DNA of 64,000 bases from Desulfocapsa sp. (GCA_022712895.1 JAFLJS010000037.1:62001-126000), one strand, 5' to 3'. Positions 26,584-36,163 are shown, numbered from the stretch's first letter. Made by a program: numbers and translations. Notes: generated from the letters alone by a model not told the origin.

Positions 26584-27144
26584 ATGAGTAACCGGAAATT
26601 CTGGCCAAATATTCTCACTGGCCTGCGCTTTGCGCTGATCCCTTTACTGATGGTGTTGCTCTCCCTGGAGCAGACAACATGGATAGCATTCTGGGCATGG
26701 TTTGTTTTTGCTTTTGCAGCTTTTACTGATTGGCTGGATGGTTATTTGGCCCGTAAGTTCGATTGCGAAACAGTTATTGGTAAATTGATGGATCCGCTGG
26801 CAGATAAGCTACTGGTGACTGCTGCTCTACTTATGTTGATTCCAATGGGTCGCATTGCCGCCTGGGTCTGTTTGCTGGTGATCAGTCGTGAGATCTTTAT
26901 TACAGGTGTTCGGGGGCTGGCTGCTTCCAAAAATAAAGTTGTTGCTGCAGATAATCTTGGGAAAATTAAAGCGAATTTTCAGTATTACGGCATTGGTTTT
27001 CTGATATTTCCTGTGGGGCTCCTGCCGATTCCTTACCAATTTGAGTTTGCAATAGTACTTATCTGGATTTCCATTGTGTTGAGTTACTGGTCAGCTGCCC
27101 AGTATATGTATAATCTTCGGGATATCTTCATTGAAGAATCCTGA
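26584..27144 (+). CDS. pgsA: CDP-diacylglycerol-glycerol-3-phosphate 3-phosphatidyltransferase
   Basis: A 186-residue inner-membrane CDP-alcohol phosphotransferase making phosphatidylglycerophosphate. The catalytic motif is complete: DWLDGYLAR, then G and the two aspartates in LMDPLADKL. NILTGLRFALIPLLM is the first membrane helix and several more follow. It overlaps the next gene by 14 bases. Confidence 0.92.
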   Translation: MSNRKFWPNILTGLRFALIPLLMVLLSLEQTTWIAFWAWFVFAFAAFTDWLDGYLARKFDCETVIGKLMDPLADKLLVTAALLMLIPMGRIAAWVCLLVISREIFITGVRGLAASKNKVVAADNLGKIKANFQYYGIGFLIFPVGLLPIPYQFEFAIVLIWISIVLSYWSAAQYMYNLRDIFIEES

Positions 27145-27415
27145 CCGGGAAACAGTTACAGAACTCACCGAACTTCCTAATATTGGGCCTGCCATGGCAG
27201 AAGATCTACGACTTGTTGGAATCAGACAAGCAAAAGATCTGATTGATAAAGATCCTTACCAGCTATATGACTCATTATGTCAAAAGACTGCAACAAGACA
27301 TGATCCTTGTGTGATCGATGTGTTTCTGGCAGTAGTAGACTTTATGGAAGGAGGCAAAGCTTCACCTTGGTGGAACTTTACAGCAGAGCGGAAAAAATAT
27401 CTTTCTGTCAGGTAG
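27131..27415 (+). CDS. Helix-hairpin-helix protein, Cdd1 'pathogenicity locus' family
   Basis: A 94-residue protein starting at TTG 27131 inside the end of pgsA. LPNIGPAMAEDLRLVGI is a helix-hairpin-helix motif, and the second half (TRHDPCVIDVFLAVVDF, then SPWWNFTAERK) matches the small Cdd1 family named after a Clostridium locus. HhH motifs usually bind DNA without sequence specificity. The start codon is inferred from the overlap; no strong ribosome-binding site is seen. Confidence 0.85.
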   Translation: MKNPDRETVTELTELPNIGPAMAEDLRLVGIRQAKDLIDKDPYQLYDSLCQKTATRHDPCVIDVFLAVVDFMEGGKASPWWNFTAERKKYLSVR

Positions 27416-27420
27416 AATGC

Positions 27421-27615
27421 TTATTCTGTCTCAAGCATATCCATTAACTCTTCCTGGAATGCGGTGTCTTCCATGAGCTTGTTGGCAATAACCTGACACA
27501 GTGCCGCAGGCAAGCTGTCGATATCTCCAGCAGCAACATTGATTGATATTTCACCATGCTCATCGGCTTCAAGGATTAGTGCTGATTGGTTTTCGTTGAG
27601 TTGTAATGTATTCAT
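27421..27615 (-). CDS. Small acidic protein of unknown function
   Basis: A 64-residue acidic protein (MNTLQLNENQSALILEADE) with a helical C terminus (IANKLMEDTAFQEELMDML). The ATG at 27615 has AAAGGGAAA ahead of it; a longer frame to 27693 looks spurious. No cysteines or metal motifs. It faces the preceding plus-strand operon with a 5-bp gap. I do not recognise it. Confidence 0.6.
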   Translation of the reverse strand: MNTLQLNENQSALILEADEHGEISINVAAGDIDSLPAALCQVIANKLMEDTAFQEELMDMLETE

Positions 27616-27722
27616 TGTTCTGGATTTCCCTTTGCTTTGAAATATCTGATCTGTTTTTTGTTGTATTTGATATCTACTTCCAGTCTTCCACACATTCGAA
27701 AGGAAAGCCAGTTCATTTCTCC

Positions 27723-27752
27723 TTGACAGTTCACTGGCAGGTACGGTATTAA
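27723..27752 (+). promoter_or_regulatory. Sigma-70-type promoter of tRNA-Leu
   Basis: TTGACA (27723-27728), an 18-base spacer and TATTAA (27747-27752), placing transcription start about 10 bases before the mature tRNA. Perfect -35 and good position support it. Confidence 0.6.
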
Positions 27753-27770
27753 TTCCTCAGCATTTTTAAT

Positions 27771-27857
27771 GCCAGAGTGGTGAAACTGGTAGACGCACTG
27801 GACTCAAAATCCAGCGGGGGCAACTCCGTGTCGGTTCGATTCCGACCTCTGGTACCA
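27771..27857 (+). tRNA. tRNA-Leu (anticodon CAA)
   Basis: An 87-base class II tRNA with a long variable arm and encoded CCA (27855-27857). The acceptor GCCAGAG pairs with CTCTGGT (one G-U). The anticodon stem CTGGA/TCCAG encloses CTCAAAA with CAA at 27805-27807, and the T-arm is GTCGG-TTCGATT-CCGAC. It reads UUG leucine codons. Confidence 0.96.
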
Positions 27858-27867
27858 GAAAGACGCT

Positions 27868-27913
27868 AAGGTGTAACTTTATGAATATCATGGAGTTACA
27901 CCTTTGTTGTTTC
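27868..27913 (+). terminator. Intrinsic terminator after tRNA-Leu
   Basis: AAGGTGTAACT (27868-27878) pairs with AGTTACACCTT (27894-27904), an 11-bp stem, followed by TGTTGTTT. It lies 11 bases past the tRNA end. Confidence 0.75.
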
Positions 27914-28009
27914 TAGTACGTTTATTTGCTCTATCTTTATGTTTTAGTGTAGGTTGTGATGCTTACGAATAGATTGTTTTAGATGCTCAATTATCAAAGA
28001 GGGATATCC

Positions 28010-28972
28010 ATGAAAAATATTCATTTTTTTTGTTGTGCGTTACTTGTGCTGCTTGTGAGCACAAATATCGCCTCTGCTAAAACCTATAAAGTTGCCGTAT
28101 CACAGATTGTTGAACATCCTGCATTGGATGCCACCCGCCAAGGGCTTCTAGACGGTCTAAAAGCAAAGGGATATGAGCAGGGTGAAAACCTCGATTTTGT
28201 CTATCAGACTGCCCAGGGAAACCCTGCTATTGCAGTGCAGATTGCCAAGCAGTTTGTTGGAGAAAAACCTGATGTGCTGGTCGGTATTGCCACTCCCACT
28301 GCCCAGGCACTTGCCGCCTCAACCCGTACGATTCCAGTTGTTTTTACAGCCGTAACCGATCCACTGGGGGCAAAGCTTGTGAAAAGTCTGGAACATCCCG
28401 GAGCAAACGTAACCGGCCTTTCCGATCTTACTCCAGTGGCACAGCATGTGGATTTGATGCAGGAGCTTGTTCCTGGATTGAAGGCAATTGGTGTGGTGTA
28501 TAATCCAGGCGAGGCAAATGGTGTAACTCTGGTTGAACTGTTAAAGAAAGCGGCCAAAGCAAAAAACATAAAAGTAGTGGAAGGGAGTGCGCTTAAAAGT
28601 GCTGATGTACAATTCGCCGCCCGTATCATTGCCTCTAAGGTGCAGGTGATTTATGCTCCCACAGATAATACAGTTGCCAGTGCAATTGACGCGTTGATTG
28701 GTGTTGCTAATCAGGCGAAGATTCCTGTTGTTGGTGGCTCCACCTCTTTTGTTGCAAATGGTGCCGTGGCTTCTCTTGGTTTTGATTATTATCAGGTTGG
28801 CGTGCAGACCGCTGATTATGTGGATGCTGTGTTAAAAGGAAAGAATCCTGGTGATATGGCGGTGGGATTTGCCAAAGGGTCCGATCTCTTTCTGAATATG
28901 AAAGTGGCAGATAAACTTGGTATCAGCATCTCAGATGAGTTACTAAAGCGCGCATCAAATATTATTAAATAA
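28010..28972 (+). CDS. ABC transporter substrate-binding protein, TrpX-like
   Basis: A 320-residue periplasmic binding protein of the ABC_sub_bind family (two Rossmann-like lobes). The signal peptide ends near NIASA-KTYKVAV. TYKVAVSQIVEHPALDA and VFTAVTDPLGAKLV are the family's binding-site strands. Homologues in Firmicutes carry tryptophan or tyrosine, so an aromatic amino acid is possible, but the ligand is inferred. The ATG at 28010 follows GAGGG. It starts a three-gene transporter operon. Confidence 0.87.
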   Translation: MKNIHFFCCALLVLLVSTNIASAKTYKVAVSQIVEHPALDATRQGLLDGLKAKGYEQGENLDFVYQTAQGNPAIAVQIAKQFVGEKPDVLVGIATPTAQALAASTRTIPVVFTAVTDPLGAKLVKSLEHPGANVTGLSDLTPVAQHVDLMQELVPGLKAIGVVYNPGEANGVTLVELLKKAAKAKNIKVVEGSALKSADVQFAARIIASKVQVIYAPTDNTVASAIDALIGVANQAKIPVVGGSTSFVANGAVASLGFDYYQVGVQTADYVDAVLKGKNPGDMAVGFAKGSDLFLNMKVADKLGISISDELLKRASNIIK

Positions 28973-28986
28973 CACAGAAAACGAAG

Positions 28987-29889
28987 ATGTCTTTGTTCGC
29001 CTTTTTAGGCACCCTTGAAATTGGTTTGATTTATGGCCTTGTGGCACTTGGGGTCTATCTAACCTTTCGTGTCCTGGATTTTCCGGATCTCACCGTTGAT
29101 GGCAGTTTTCCAATGGGTGGCGCAGTTGCCGCCACTGCTATTGTTGCCGGAGTTAACCCCTGGCTGGCCACCGGATTTGCAATACTTGCCGGTGCTGCCT
29201 GCGGACTGGTTACTGCCTTTCTTGCCGTTCGTTGCGGTATCTTACATCTTCTAGCATCGATCCTGACCATGATCGCCGCCTTTTCCATTAATATTCGGAT
29301 TATGGGCAGACCCAATATCGCTCTGCTGGGCGAGAATACTATTTTTACGTCCATTGAGAAATTTGGCATCGATCCTCTTTACGGGAATCTGGGGATGGTT
29401 TTTGTCATTGTTCTACTGGTGGCATTTTTGATCCTCAGGCTGCTGTCCAGTGATTTCGGGTTAGCCCTGCGAGCCACTGGAGTGAATGATGCTATGGTCG
29501 CTGCTCAGGGCGGTAGTGTCGGATATTATACCTATGTTGGTCTGGCGCTATCCAATGGCCTTGTGGGACTTGCCGGAGCCCTTTTTACCATGAGTAATTC
29601 TTTCGCCGATGTGACATCTGGTGTGGGGACAATTGTTGTAGGACTCGCTGCGGTGATTTTGGGCCAAACCCTGCTCTCTGGGCGTCAACTATGGGTGGCG
29701 GTTATTGCTGTTATTCTTGGTTCTATCCTCTACCGACTGGCAGTGGCTTTTGCTCTTAGTACAGGAATGTTTGGCATGCAGGCATCGGATCTTAATTTGA
29801 TTACAGCAGTTCTTGTGGCTGCTGCGTTGATTGTCCCAAAAATGAAAAGCAAGGTGCGTGCCAAAATTTCAAGGCGGAAGACAAAGTGA
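28987..29889 (+). CDS. ABC transporter permease, TrpY-like
   Basis: A 300-residue permease with about eight membrane segments in the branched-chain amino-acid permease fold (PF02653 type). FPDLTVDGSFPMGGAV in the first loop and the DFGLALRATGVNDAM EAA-like loop are typical of permeases paired with TrpX-like binding proteins. It begins 15 nt after the binding-protein gene, and its stop overlaps the next GTG start. Confidence 0.88.
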   Translation: MSLFAFLGTLEIGLIYGLVALGVYLTFRVLDFPDLTVDGSFPMGGAVAATAIVAGVNPWLATGFAILAGAACGLVTAFLAVRCGILHLLASILTMIAAFSINIRIMGRPNIALLGENTIFTSIEKFGIDPLYGNLGMVFVIVLLVAFLILRLLSSDFGLALRATGVNDAMVAAQGGSVGYYTYVGLALSNGLVGLAGALFTMSNSFADVTSGVGTIVVGLAAVILGQTLLSGRQLWVAVIAVILGSILYRLAVAFALSTGMFGMQASDLNLITAVLVAAALIVPKMKSKVRAKISRRKTK

Positions 29890-30680
29890 TAGAGTTAACT
29901 GATATCCGCATCACCTTTAATGAGGGAACAGTCCTTGAGAATAAGGCCTTGCGGGGAGTCAGCCTCAATATCCCGGAACATGAATTTGTAACCATCATTG
30001 GTTCAAATGGTGCAGGTAAGTCTACTCTTCTTGGAGCTGTGAGCGGCGAGGCCACAATTAGTGATGGCATGGTGAAGATTGATGGCGCGGAGGTGACTAG
30101 CTGGCCGGTATATAAACGCGCAAAATATGCCGCTCGTGTTTTTCAAAATCCACTGGCTGGAACGTGTGCAACACTTACCATTGAAGAAAATATGGCCCTT
30201 GCATACAGTCGAGGGAAAAAAAGAGGTTGGCAACTAGCTCTTTCTGGTAAGCGCCGGCAGCTTTTTCGGGAACGTATAGCAATGTTAAAACTTGGCCTGG
30301 AGGATCGGCTTGGGGACTCTATTGGGCTGCTATCGGGTGGGCAGCGTCAGGCGGTGAGTCTGATTATGGCAACATTGTCTGATAGTCACCTCCTGCTTCT
30401 CGATGAGCACACAGCGGCGCTTGATCCTCGTATGGCCGCTTTTATCCTTGATCTCACAAGCAGGGTGGTTAAGGAATTCGGGCTCACTGTGATGATGGTC
30501 ACCCATTCCATGAAAGATGCTTTGGCCAGTGGTCAGCGTACAGTGATGCTTCATCAGGGGCAGATTGTACTGGATGTCTCAGGGGCTGAGCGGGATAAAC
30601 TTGATGTGGCGCATCTGCTTGAGATGTTTAATCGCGTAAGAGGCGAAGAACTGGCTGACGATAGCCTCCTTTTGGCTTGA
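29886..30680 (+). CDS. ABC transporter ATP-binding protein, TrpZ-like
   Basis: A 264-residue ATPase. Walker A GSNGAGKSTL, signature LSGGQRQAVSL, Walker B LLLLDEHTAALDP and switch His in MVTHSMKDAL are all present; the Walker B is followed by H rather than the usual P, as in this subfamily. The start is GTG overlapping the permease stop (GTGA). It completes the importer. Confidence 0.92.
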   Translation: MIELTDIRITFNEGTVLENKALRGVSLNIPEHEFVTIIGSNGAGKSTLLGAVSGEATISDGMVKIDGAEVTSWPVYKRAKYAARVFQNPLAGTCATLTIEENMALAYSRGKKRGWQLALSGKRRQLFRERIAMLKLGLEDRLGDSIGLLSGGQRQAVSLIMATLSDSHLLLLDEHTAALDPRMAAFILDLTSRVVKEFGLTVMMVTHSMKDALASGQRTVMLHQGQIVLDVSGAERDKLDVAHLLEMFNRVRGEELADDSLLLA

Positions 30681-30696
30681 ACCGGGACGAAAATCG

Positions 30697-31299
30697 ATGG
30701 ATATCAGTGTTTTTCTGCATGGGCTGACCTCTTATTTTGTAATCATAGATCCAATCGGTGCAGCTCTTATCTTTAACGCTCTTATGACGGGAGAAGAGAA
30801 CTCCGTTCGGCGCAAACGGATGGCGTTGAAGACCTGTCTTATTTCCACCATTATTGTACTGACATTTGCTTTTCTGGGAGAGGCACTACTTAGCCGACTT
30901 GGTATTTCCATTGAGGCCTTAAGAGTCTCAGGTGGTATTTTACTTTTTGTCACTGCTTTTGGCCTTATCACCCGTGAAACTGGGTATGCAGTAGCTGGGA
31001 AAAGCAGCGATATATCTGTGTTCCCCATGTCCATTCCATTGATTGCAGGCCCTGGTTGTCTTACTCTAACCATTCTTCTTTTTTCGAACAGAGAAGTACC
31101 AGGTGCTACATTAGCATTGGTTTTAGCGGTACTGCTAAATTACGGAATAGCATTTTTTGCACTCCTGTTTTCTGATAAAGTGAAAAAAATTGTGGGGCGA
31201 ACTGGAGATGATATTCTACGGCGATTGCTGGGAGTTATACTGGCTGCCCTTGCGGTGCAATTTATCAGTGATGGTGTGATTCAATTGCTTCGTAGTTGA
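30697..31299 (+). CDS. MarC/NAAT family membrane protein
   Basis: A 200-residue protein with about six hydrophobic helices. FVIIDPIGAALIFNALM at the N terminus and the central FPMSIPLIAGPGCLTL motif define the MarC family, whose real function is unsettled (multidrug-resistance naming is historical; some are neutral amino-acid transporters). It starts 16 nt after the ABC ATPase gene. Confidence 0.9.
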   Translation: MDISVFLHGLTSYFVIIDPIGAALIFNALMTGEENSVRRKRMALKTCLISTIIVLTFAFLGEALLSRLGISIEALRVSGGILLFVTAFGLITRETGYAVAGKSSDISVFPMSIPLIAGPGCLTLTILLFSNREVPGATLALVLAVLLNYGIAFFALLFSDKVKKIVGRTGDDILRRLLGVILAALAVQFISDGVIQLLRS

Positions 31300-31372
31300 T
31301 TGCTGGTAAAAATCTTTGTACACTTGCAGGTGTGCCGACTAAACAAACAGCAACATTTATTGGAATCATTTT

Positions 31373-32164
31373 ATGAATCAGGAAAACATTCTTAAACTTC
31401 TTCAAAATGTGCAACGGGGAGTGAGTTCCGTTGAGCAGGCCATGGAGACCTTGCGTCATTTGCCGGGACAATATATCAAGGATGCCTGTATCGATCACCA
31501 TCGGAGCCTGCGTACCGGGATTCCTGAAGTGATTTTTGGAGAGGGGAAAACAGCCGAGCAGATTATTGAAATCGCAAAAACTTTTATAGCGCAGAAGACT
31601 CTTTTTCTTGCGACCAGGGTTGATGCGTTAAAGGCTGAATCTGTTCTCGATAAATTACCGGAGCTACAGTTTCATAAAGTTGCAGGAATTCTTTCGTCTG
31701 TTCTGGTAAAACCGGATTTAGAAAAGGTAAGAGGGAATATTCTTATTCTTTGTGCTGGAACATCTGACATCCCGGTTGCCGAAGAGGCACGTATAACAGC
31801 TCTTGCTTTTGGGAATCCTGTTACCACGCATTACGACGCCGGGGTCGCAGGGCTGCATCGTCTGTTTGACAGACAGCAGGATATCCTGTCTGCTTCAGTA
31901 ATCATTGTGGTGGCGGGCATGGAAGGTGCTTTGCCAAGTGTTGTCAGTGGTATCTGCTCTGCCCCCGTCGTGGCGGTTCCAACGTCCATTGGTTATGGCA
32001 CTAGTTTTGGCGGTATAACGGCTCTTTTGGGCATGTTAAACAGTTGTGCACCAGGCCTTGCCGTGGTGAATATTGACAATGGGTTTGGTGCTGCCTGTCA
32101 CGCATCTGCCATCAATAGAAAAAATAGTCCCGCAAGCTTGCAAGAATCAGGCAGTACAGTATAA
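31373..32164 (+). CDS. larB: Nickel pincer cofactor biosynthesis protein LarB
   Basis: A 263-residue LarB, the carboxylase/hydrolase that adds the first carboxylate to nicotinate adenine dinucleotide for the nickel-pincer cofactor of lactate racemase. An N-terminal helical part (QNVQRGVSSVEQAMETL) precedes a PurE-like domain with LILCAGTSDIPVAEEAR and the active-site GIPEVIFGEGKT. The partners larC and larE are not in this window, so the cofactor pathway is split or the cofactor is used elsewhere. Confidence 0.9.
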   Translation: MNQENILKLLQNVQRGVSSVEQAMETLRHLPGQYIKDACIDHHRSLRTGIPEVIFGEGKTAEQIIEIAKTFIAQKTLFLATRVDALKAESVLDKLPELQFHKVAGILSSVLVKPDLEKVRGNILILCAGTSDIPVAEEARITALAFGNPVTTHYDAGVAGLHRLFDRQQDILSASVIIVVAGMEGALPSVVSGICSAPVVAVPTSIGYGTSFGGITALLGMLNSCAPGLAVVNIDNGFGAACHASAINRKNSPASLQESGSTV

Positions 32165-32214
32165 TCACGCATCTCTCTTACTTAAACACTTTAACCATAG
32201 TTCCAGGAACCTGA

Positions 32215-34794
32215 ATGAATACATCAATCAAGCTGAAACTTTCTGTGCTTTTCTTTTTTGTTATAATGTCCGTCGTCACCATTGTCCCTTCTTTTTACGA
32301 GGACACTCCTGACTGGTGGCAGAAGTATATGGCACCGGAAGGCTTGCGTTTAGGGCTTGATCTTCAGGGTGGTATGCATCTTGTCCTGCAGGTAAACCTA
32401 GATAAGGCTGAAGAAGATTCTTTAGAGCTTGCCGCCAACGAACTGAAAGACAGTCTCCGGGAAGAGGGAATCAGTGCCGTTCGCACAAAATCAGATCCGG
32501 GTGTTGTGCTCTTTACCCTGCCAAACTCCGGTGCTGTTGATACCGTCAAACGGTTGGCAAAAGATCGTTTAAAAGAAATCAATGTGAAGGTGGATGCCAA
32601 AGAAGGATCTTTCCCCAAGATTACGGTCACCTTAAAGCAATCAGAAATTGACTTTATCCGTACCCATGCCGTCGAGCAGTCCCTTGAGATTATCCGGAAT
32701 CGAATTGATCAGTTTGGTGTGGCAGAGCCTGTTATTATCCGTCAGGGCGAGGCGGAAATTGTTGTACAGCTTCCCGGTGTAAAAGATCCAAAACGTGCCT
32801 TAAAGTTGTTGGGTGAAACTGCCCAGCTTGAATTTAAACGAGTGGCCGATACTGCAGGGATCAATCTTTTTCAACTTGCCGACGAATCACTCAAAGCAGA
32901 GCAGTGGAATGGAGTGTGGACGGATCATGCAGAGGTGGTGAAGTTGAACCGTGCCCTACAGAATCGTCTGCCTGAAAATACCAGAATATATATCGAAAAA
33001 GATACCGACACCGAAACGGGTAGAGAAGTTATCCGACCTATCCTCCTCGATGAGCAGATCCTGATGACAGGGGAGATGGTGAAGAATGCACAGGTACGGA
33101 TCTCCAATCAATTTAATGAGCCATACGTTTCCATCGACTTTACCTCACGTGGAGGGCGGGTTTTTGCCAAACTCACCGAAGATAATGTAGGAAAACGTAT
33201 GGCTATTGTGTTGGATGATATCGTTCGTTCAGCACCGGTTATCCGAGAAAAAATCCTTGGTGGGTCGGCCCAGATAAGCGGAAGTTTTACCCATGAAGAT
33301 GCTGCGGATCTGGCCATTGTTCTACGTGTTGGTGCCCTTCCTGCACCCGTTGATATTATTCAGAATATGACAGTCGGTGCCAGTCTTGGACAGGATTCAA
33401 TCAACAAGGGCATGACTGCTGGTGTCTTTGGTGCTCTGATTGTCCTTGGCTTTATGGGTATCTATTACCGCTTATCCGGATTCATCGCCAACAGTGCACT
33501 TATCTTAAATATTCTCTTCCTTTTCACAGGGCTTGCCATTCTTAATGCGACTCTGACACTGCCGGGTATTGCCGGTATCATTCTTTCCATCGGTATGGCT
33601 GTTGATGCTAATGTGCTTATATTTGAACGAATGCGTGAAGAGTATGCTCTTGGCAAATCTGTAAAATCCAGTGTCGATGGAGGTTTTGGAAAAGCATTCT
33701 GGACCATTGTCGATTCCCAGGTAACAACTCTGATTACTGCCATGGCGCTCTTTATGTTTGGTACCGGCCCCATTAAGGGCTTTGCCATTACCCTTTCCTT
33801 AGGTATCATTTTTAACCTCTTCACCGCTCTTTTCTGTTCGCGACTGATGTTTGAGACCCTTTACTCTTTCCGTGTTTTGAAAAAGCTTAACTTCATGCAG
33901 TTTGTGAAGAAGCCAAGTATTGATTTTATGCGTCTTCGCAATATTGCTTTTGGAGTATCTGCTGTTCTGGTTACCATAGGGCTCATCGCCTCTATTCAGA
34001 TTGTCAGAGGCAAGGCCAATATGGGGGTTGATTTTACAGGTGGTTCTTTGCTGCAGTACAAGGCAAGTGAAGATTTTACCATGGAAGAGGTGCGAAGGGC
34101 TTTTGCTGCTGGCGGAATGAAACAGATGAACCTCCAGGAGGTTGAGGGAGAACATCGTCTGATAGTGAAGGTGAAAAAAGCATCCCATGTGGTGGTAGGT
34201 CTTGATGAGCAGATCAATAGTCTGCTTGCCAGTGAGCTGCCGGATAAAGGTTTTGTGCTTGAGAGCCAGTCTGAAATCGGCTCTTCTGTAAGTAAAGTAT
34301 TACGTAATAAAGCTATTCAAGCCGTTTTTATCTCGCTCTTTGGTGTCATTGTTTATCTGGCCATGCGTTTTGATATTCGCTTTGGACTGGCGGCTGCCGT
34401 TGCCACCTTCCACGATGTTATTGTAGTGCTTGGTATCTGTTGGCTTCTCAATGTGGAGATTACGCTGCTTATCGTAACAGCGCTTCTGACACTCGCTGGA
34501 TATTCGTTGAATGACTCAGTTGTTGTTTTTGATAGAATTCGGGAGAATATGCAAAAGGATGAGCACCATTCACTGCTTGACCAAATTAATAAAAGTATCA
34601 ATCAGGTTATGAGCCGTACCTTTGTAACATCTCTGACCACTGGCATGGTGTTGCTTGCTCTGTTCTTCCTTGGTGGCTCAGTTATCCATAACTTTTCTCT
34701 GGCACTGCTTCTCGGTGTGATAGTTGGTACCTATTCGTCCATCTTTATTGCAAGCCCGGTACTGAGTTTGTGGCCAGCTAAAAAAAATGCGTAA
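32215..34794 (+). CDS. secDF: Protein translocase SecDF fusion
   Basis: An 859-residue fusion. The SecD half (1-530) has the first membrane helix, GLRLGLDLQGGMHLVLQV, the large periplasmic domain and the GMAVDANVLIFERMREE segment; the SecF half (530-859) has NMGVDFTGGSLLQY and the matching YSLNDSVVVFDRIRENM motif. It uses the proton gradient to pull proteins through SecYEG. AGGA precedes the ATG. Its usual neighbour yajC is 22 kb away beside tgt. Confidence 0.93.
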   Translation: MNTSIKLKLSVLFFFVIMSVVTIVPSFYEDTPDWWQKYMAPEGLRLGLDLQGGMHLVLQVNLDKAEEDSLELAANELKDSLREEGISAVRTKSDPGVVLFTLPNSGAVDTVKRLAKDRLKEINVKVDAKEGSFPKITVTLKQSEIDFIRTHAVEQSLEIIRNRIDQFGVAEPVIIRQGEAEIVVQLPGVKDPKRALKLLGETAQLEFKRVADTAGINLFQLADESLKAEQWNGVWTDHAEVVKLNRALQNRLPENTRIYIEKDTDTETGREVIRPILLDEQILMTGEMVKNAQVRISNQFNEPYVSIDFTSRGGRVFAKLTEDNVGKRMAIVLDDIVRSAPVIREKILGGSAQISGSFTHEDAADLAIVLRVGALPAPVDIIQNMTVGASLGQDSINKGMTAGVFGALIVLGFMGIYYRLSGFIANSALILNILFLFTGLAILNATLTLPGIAGIILSIGMAVDANVLIFERMREEYALGKSVKSSVDGGFGKAFWTIVDSQVTTLITAMALFMFGTGPIKGFAITLSLGIIFNLFTALFCSRLMFETLYSFRVLKKLNFMQFVKKPSIDFMRLRNIAFGVSAVLVTIGLIASIQIVRGKANMGVDFTGGSLLQYKASEDFTMEEVRRAFAAGGMKQMNLQEVEGEHRLIVKVKKASHVVVGLDEQINSLLASELPDKGFVLESQSEIGSSVSKVLRNKAIQAVFISLFGVIVYLAMRFDIRFGLAAAVATFHDVIVVLGICWLLNVEITLLIVTALLTLAGYSLNDSVVVFDRIRENMQKDEHHSLLDQINKSINQVMSRTFVTSLTTGMVLLALFFLGGSVIHNFSLALLLGVIVGTYSSIFIASPVLSLWPAKKNA

Positions 34795-34803
34795 CGTAAC
34801 ATA

Positions 34804-35529
34804 ATGGAACAGGAACAACTTCCCAAAAATGTGAATCGTATTGAGGCGGGAGAGATCTTTTCTTTCGCCTGTCATCCGGGTGTTACCTGCTTCACTGCCT
34901 GTTGCCGACAGTTGGAGCTGGCGCTTACCCCATATGATATTTTGCGATTAAAAAGAGAAACAAAACTCGATTCTACGGCGTTTCTTGAACAGTATGTCAT
35001 TCAGGAGCAGGAGGCCGAAGATGTTTTCCCTCGCTTCTATCTGACCATGGTGGATGACGGACAGGCTTCCTGCGTTTTTGTCTCAGACAAAGGTTGTACG
35101 GTATACAGTGGAAGGCCCGGTGCATGTCGTGCTTACCCTATGGGGCGTGCCGCAATTCGCCAGGATGACCACTCCATTGATGAGTTTTTTGTGTTACTGA
35201 AAGAGTCCCATTGCCATGGTTTTGAAGAAGCGGAAGAGCAAAATAGCGAGAAGTATTCTGCAAGTCAGGGGCTGACTCTGTATAACGAATTCAATGATGC
35301 TGTGGCCGCGGTATTGCAACATACAAAAATCAGGCAGGGCTTGCGTTTGGGGCCAAAGCAGATTGAGTATTTTGTACTGGCTCTGTACGATCTTGATTCT
35401 TTTAGAAAACAGCTGGAAGAGGGAAGTCTACCTGGAAGTGAAAAGTTTGATGCAGCTACCCATAAAGAAGATGAACAGCTTTTGTTGTTTGGCGTGGAAT
35501 GGTTGCGCGGGGAGTTATTTGGCCAATGA
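34804..35529 (+). CDS. YkgJ-family cysteine-cluster protein
   Basis: A 241-residue cytoplasmic protein with the zinc/iron-chelate-binding cysteine pattern: FACHPGVTCFTACCRQLEL near residue 20, then SCVFVSDKGCTVYSGRPGACRAYPMG. YkgJ-like proteins are proposed to bind a Zn or Fe-S cluster, and their function is not established. It begins 9 nt after secDF and shares ATGA with the HAD gene. Confidence 0.85.
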   Translation: MEQEQLPKNVNRIEAGEIFSFACHPGVTCFTACCRQLELALTPYDILRLKRETKLDSTAFLEQYVIQEQEAEDVFPRFYLTMVDDGQASCVFVSDKGCTVYSGRPGACRAYPMGRAAIRQDDHSIDEFFVLLKESHCHGFEEAEEQNSEKYSASQGLTLYNEFNDAVAAVLQHTKIRQGLRLGPKQIEYFVLALYDLDSFRKQLEEGSLPGSEKFDAATHKEDEQLLLFGVEWLRGELFGQ

Positions 35530-36161
35530 AACTCAAGCTCGTTATTTTTGACTGTGATGGGGTGATGTTTGACTCCAAATTTGCCAACCAGACATACTAC
35601 AACCATCTTCTTCAGCACTTCGACTACCCGAAGATGGATGAGGAAGAAGTGGAGTACGTGCATATTCATAATGTGATGGAATCCACCCGTCATATCTTTC
35701 GCCATTATCCAGATCAAAGTTTAGCAGATGTTGATACATTTCGGCAGGAGACCGGATATGCTTCATTTCTGCAATATATGAAAATGGAAAAGGATCTTAT
35801 CCCGTTCCTTGATATTTGTAAGCAGCAATATCAACTGGCTGTTTCCACCAATCGTACCAATACCATGGAGCCGATTCTGGATATCTTTAAGTTGGGAGAT
35901 TATTTTACAAAGGTGATGACGGCAGAGAATGCAAAACGTCCAAAACCGGCACCGGATGCTTTGCTCGAAATTCTAGAGCATTGTAATTGTGAGGTAGGTG
36001 AGGCGATCTATATTGGCGATTCCATAATCGACCGTCAACATTCAGATGGTTGTGGCATGCGTCTTATTGCCTTTCGAAACAAAGAACTGGCAGCAGAGTA
36101 TCATGTGACAAGTTTTCTGGAAATCCTTGATTTGCCACCATTCCAGGAGGCCGCCAAATAA
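35526..36161 (+). CDS. HAD-superfamily hydrolase
   Basis: A 211-residue HAD phosphatase. Motif I is VIFDCDGVMFD, motif II STNRTN, motif III the lysine in AKRPKPAPD, and motif IV IYIGDSIIDRQ, as in the phosphoglycolate-phosphatase class with a cap domain. The ATG at 35526 overlaps the preceding stop, so the longer upstream frame is not used. The substrate is unknown. It meets the next minus-strand gene with 2 bases between stops. Confidence 0.87.
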   Translation: MKLKLVIFDCDGVMFDSKFANQTYYNHLLQHFDYPKMDEEEVEYVHIHNVMESTRHIFRHYPDQSLADVDTFRQETGYASFLQYMKMEKDLIPFLDICKQQYQLAVSTNRTNTMEPILDIFKLGDYFTKVMTAENAKRPKPAPDALLEILEHCNCEVGEAIYIGDSIIDRQHSDGCGMRLIAFRNKELAAEYHVTSFLEILDLPPFQEAAK

Positions 36162-36163
36162 GC

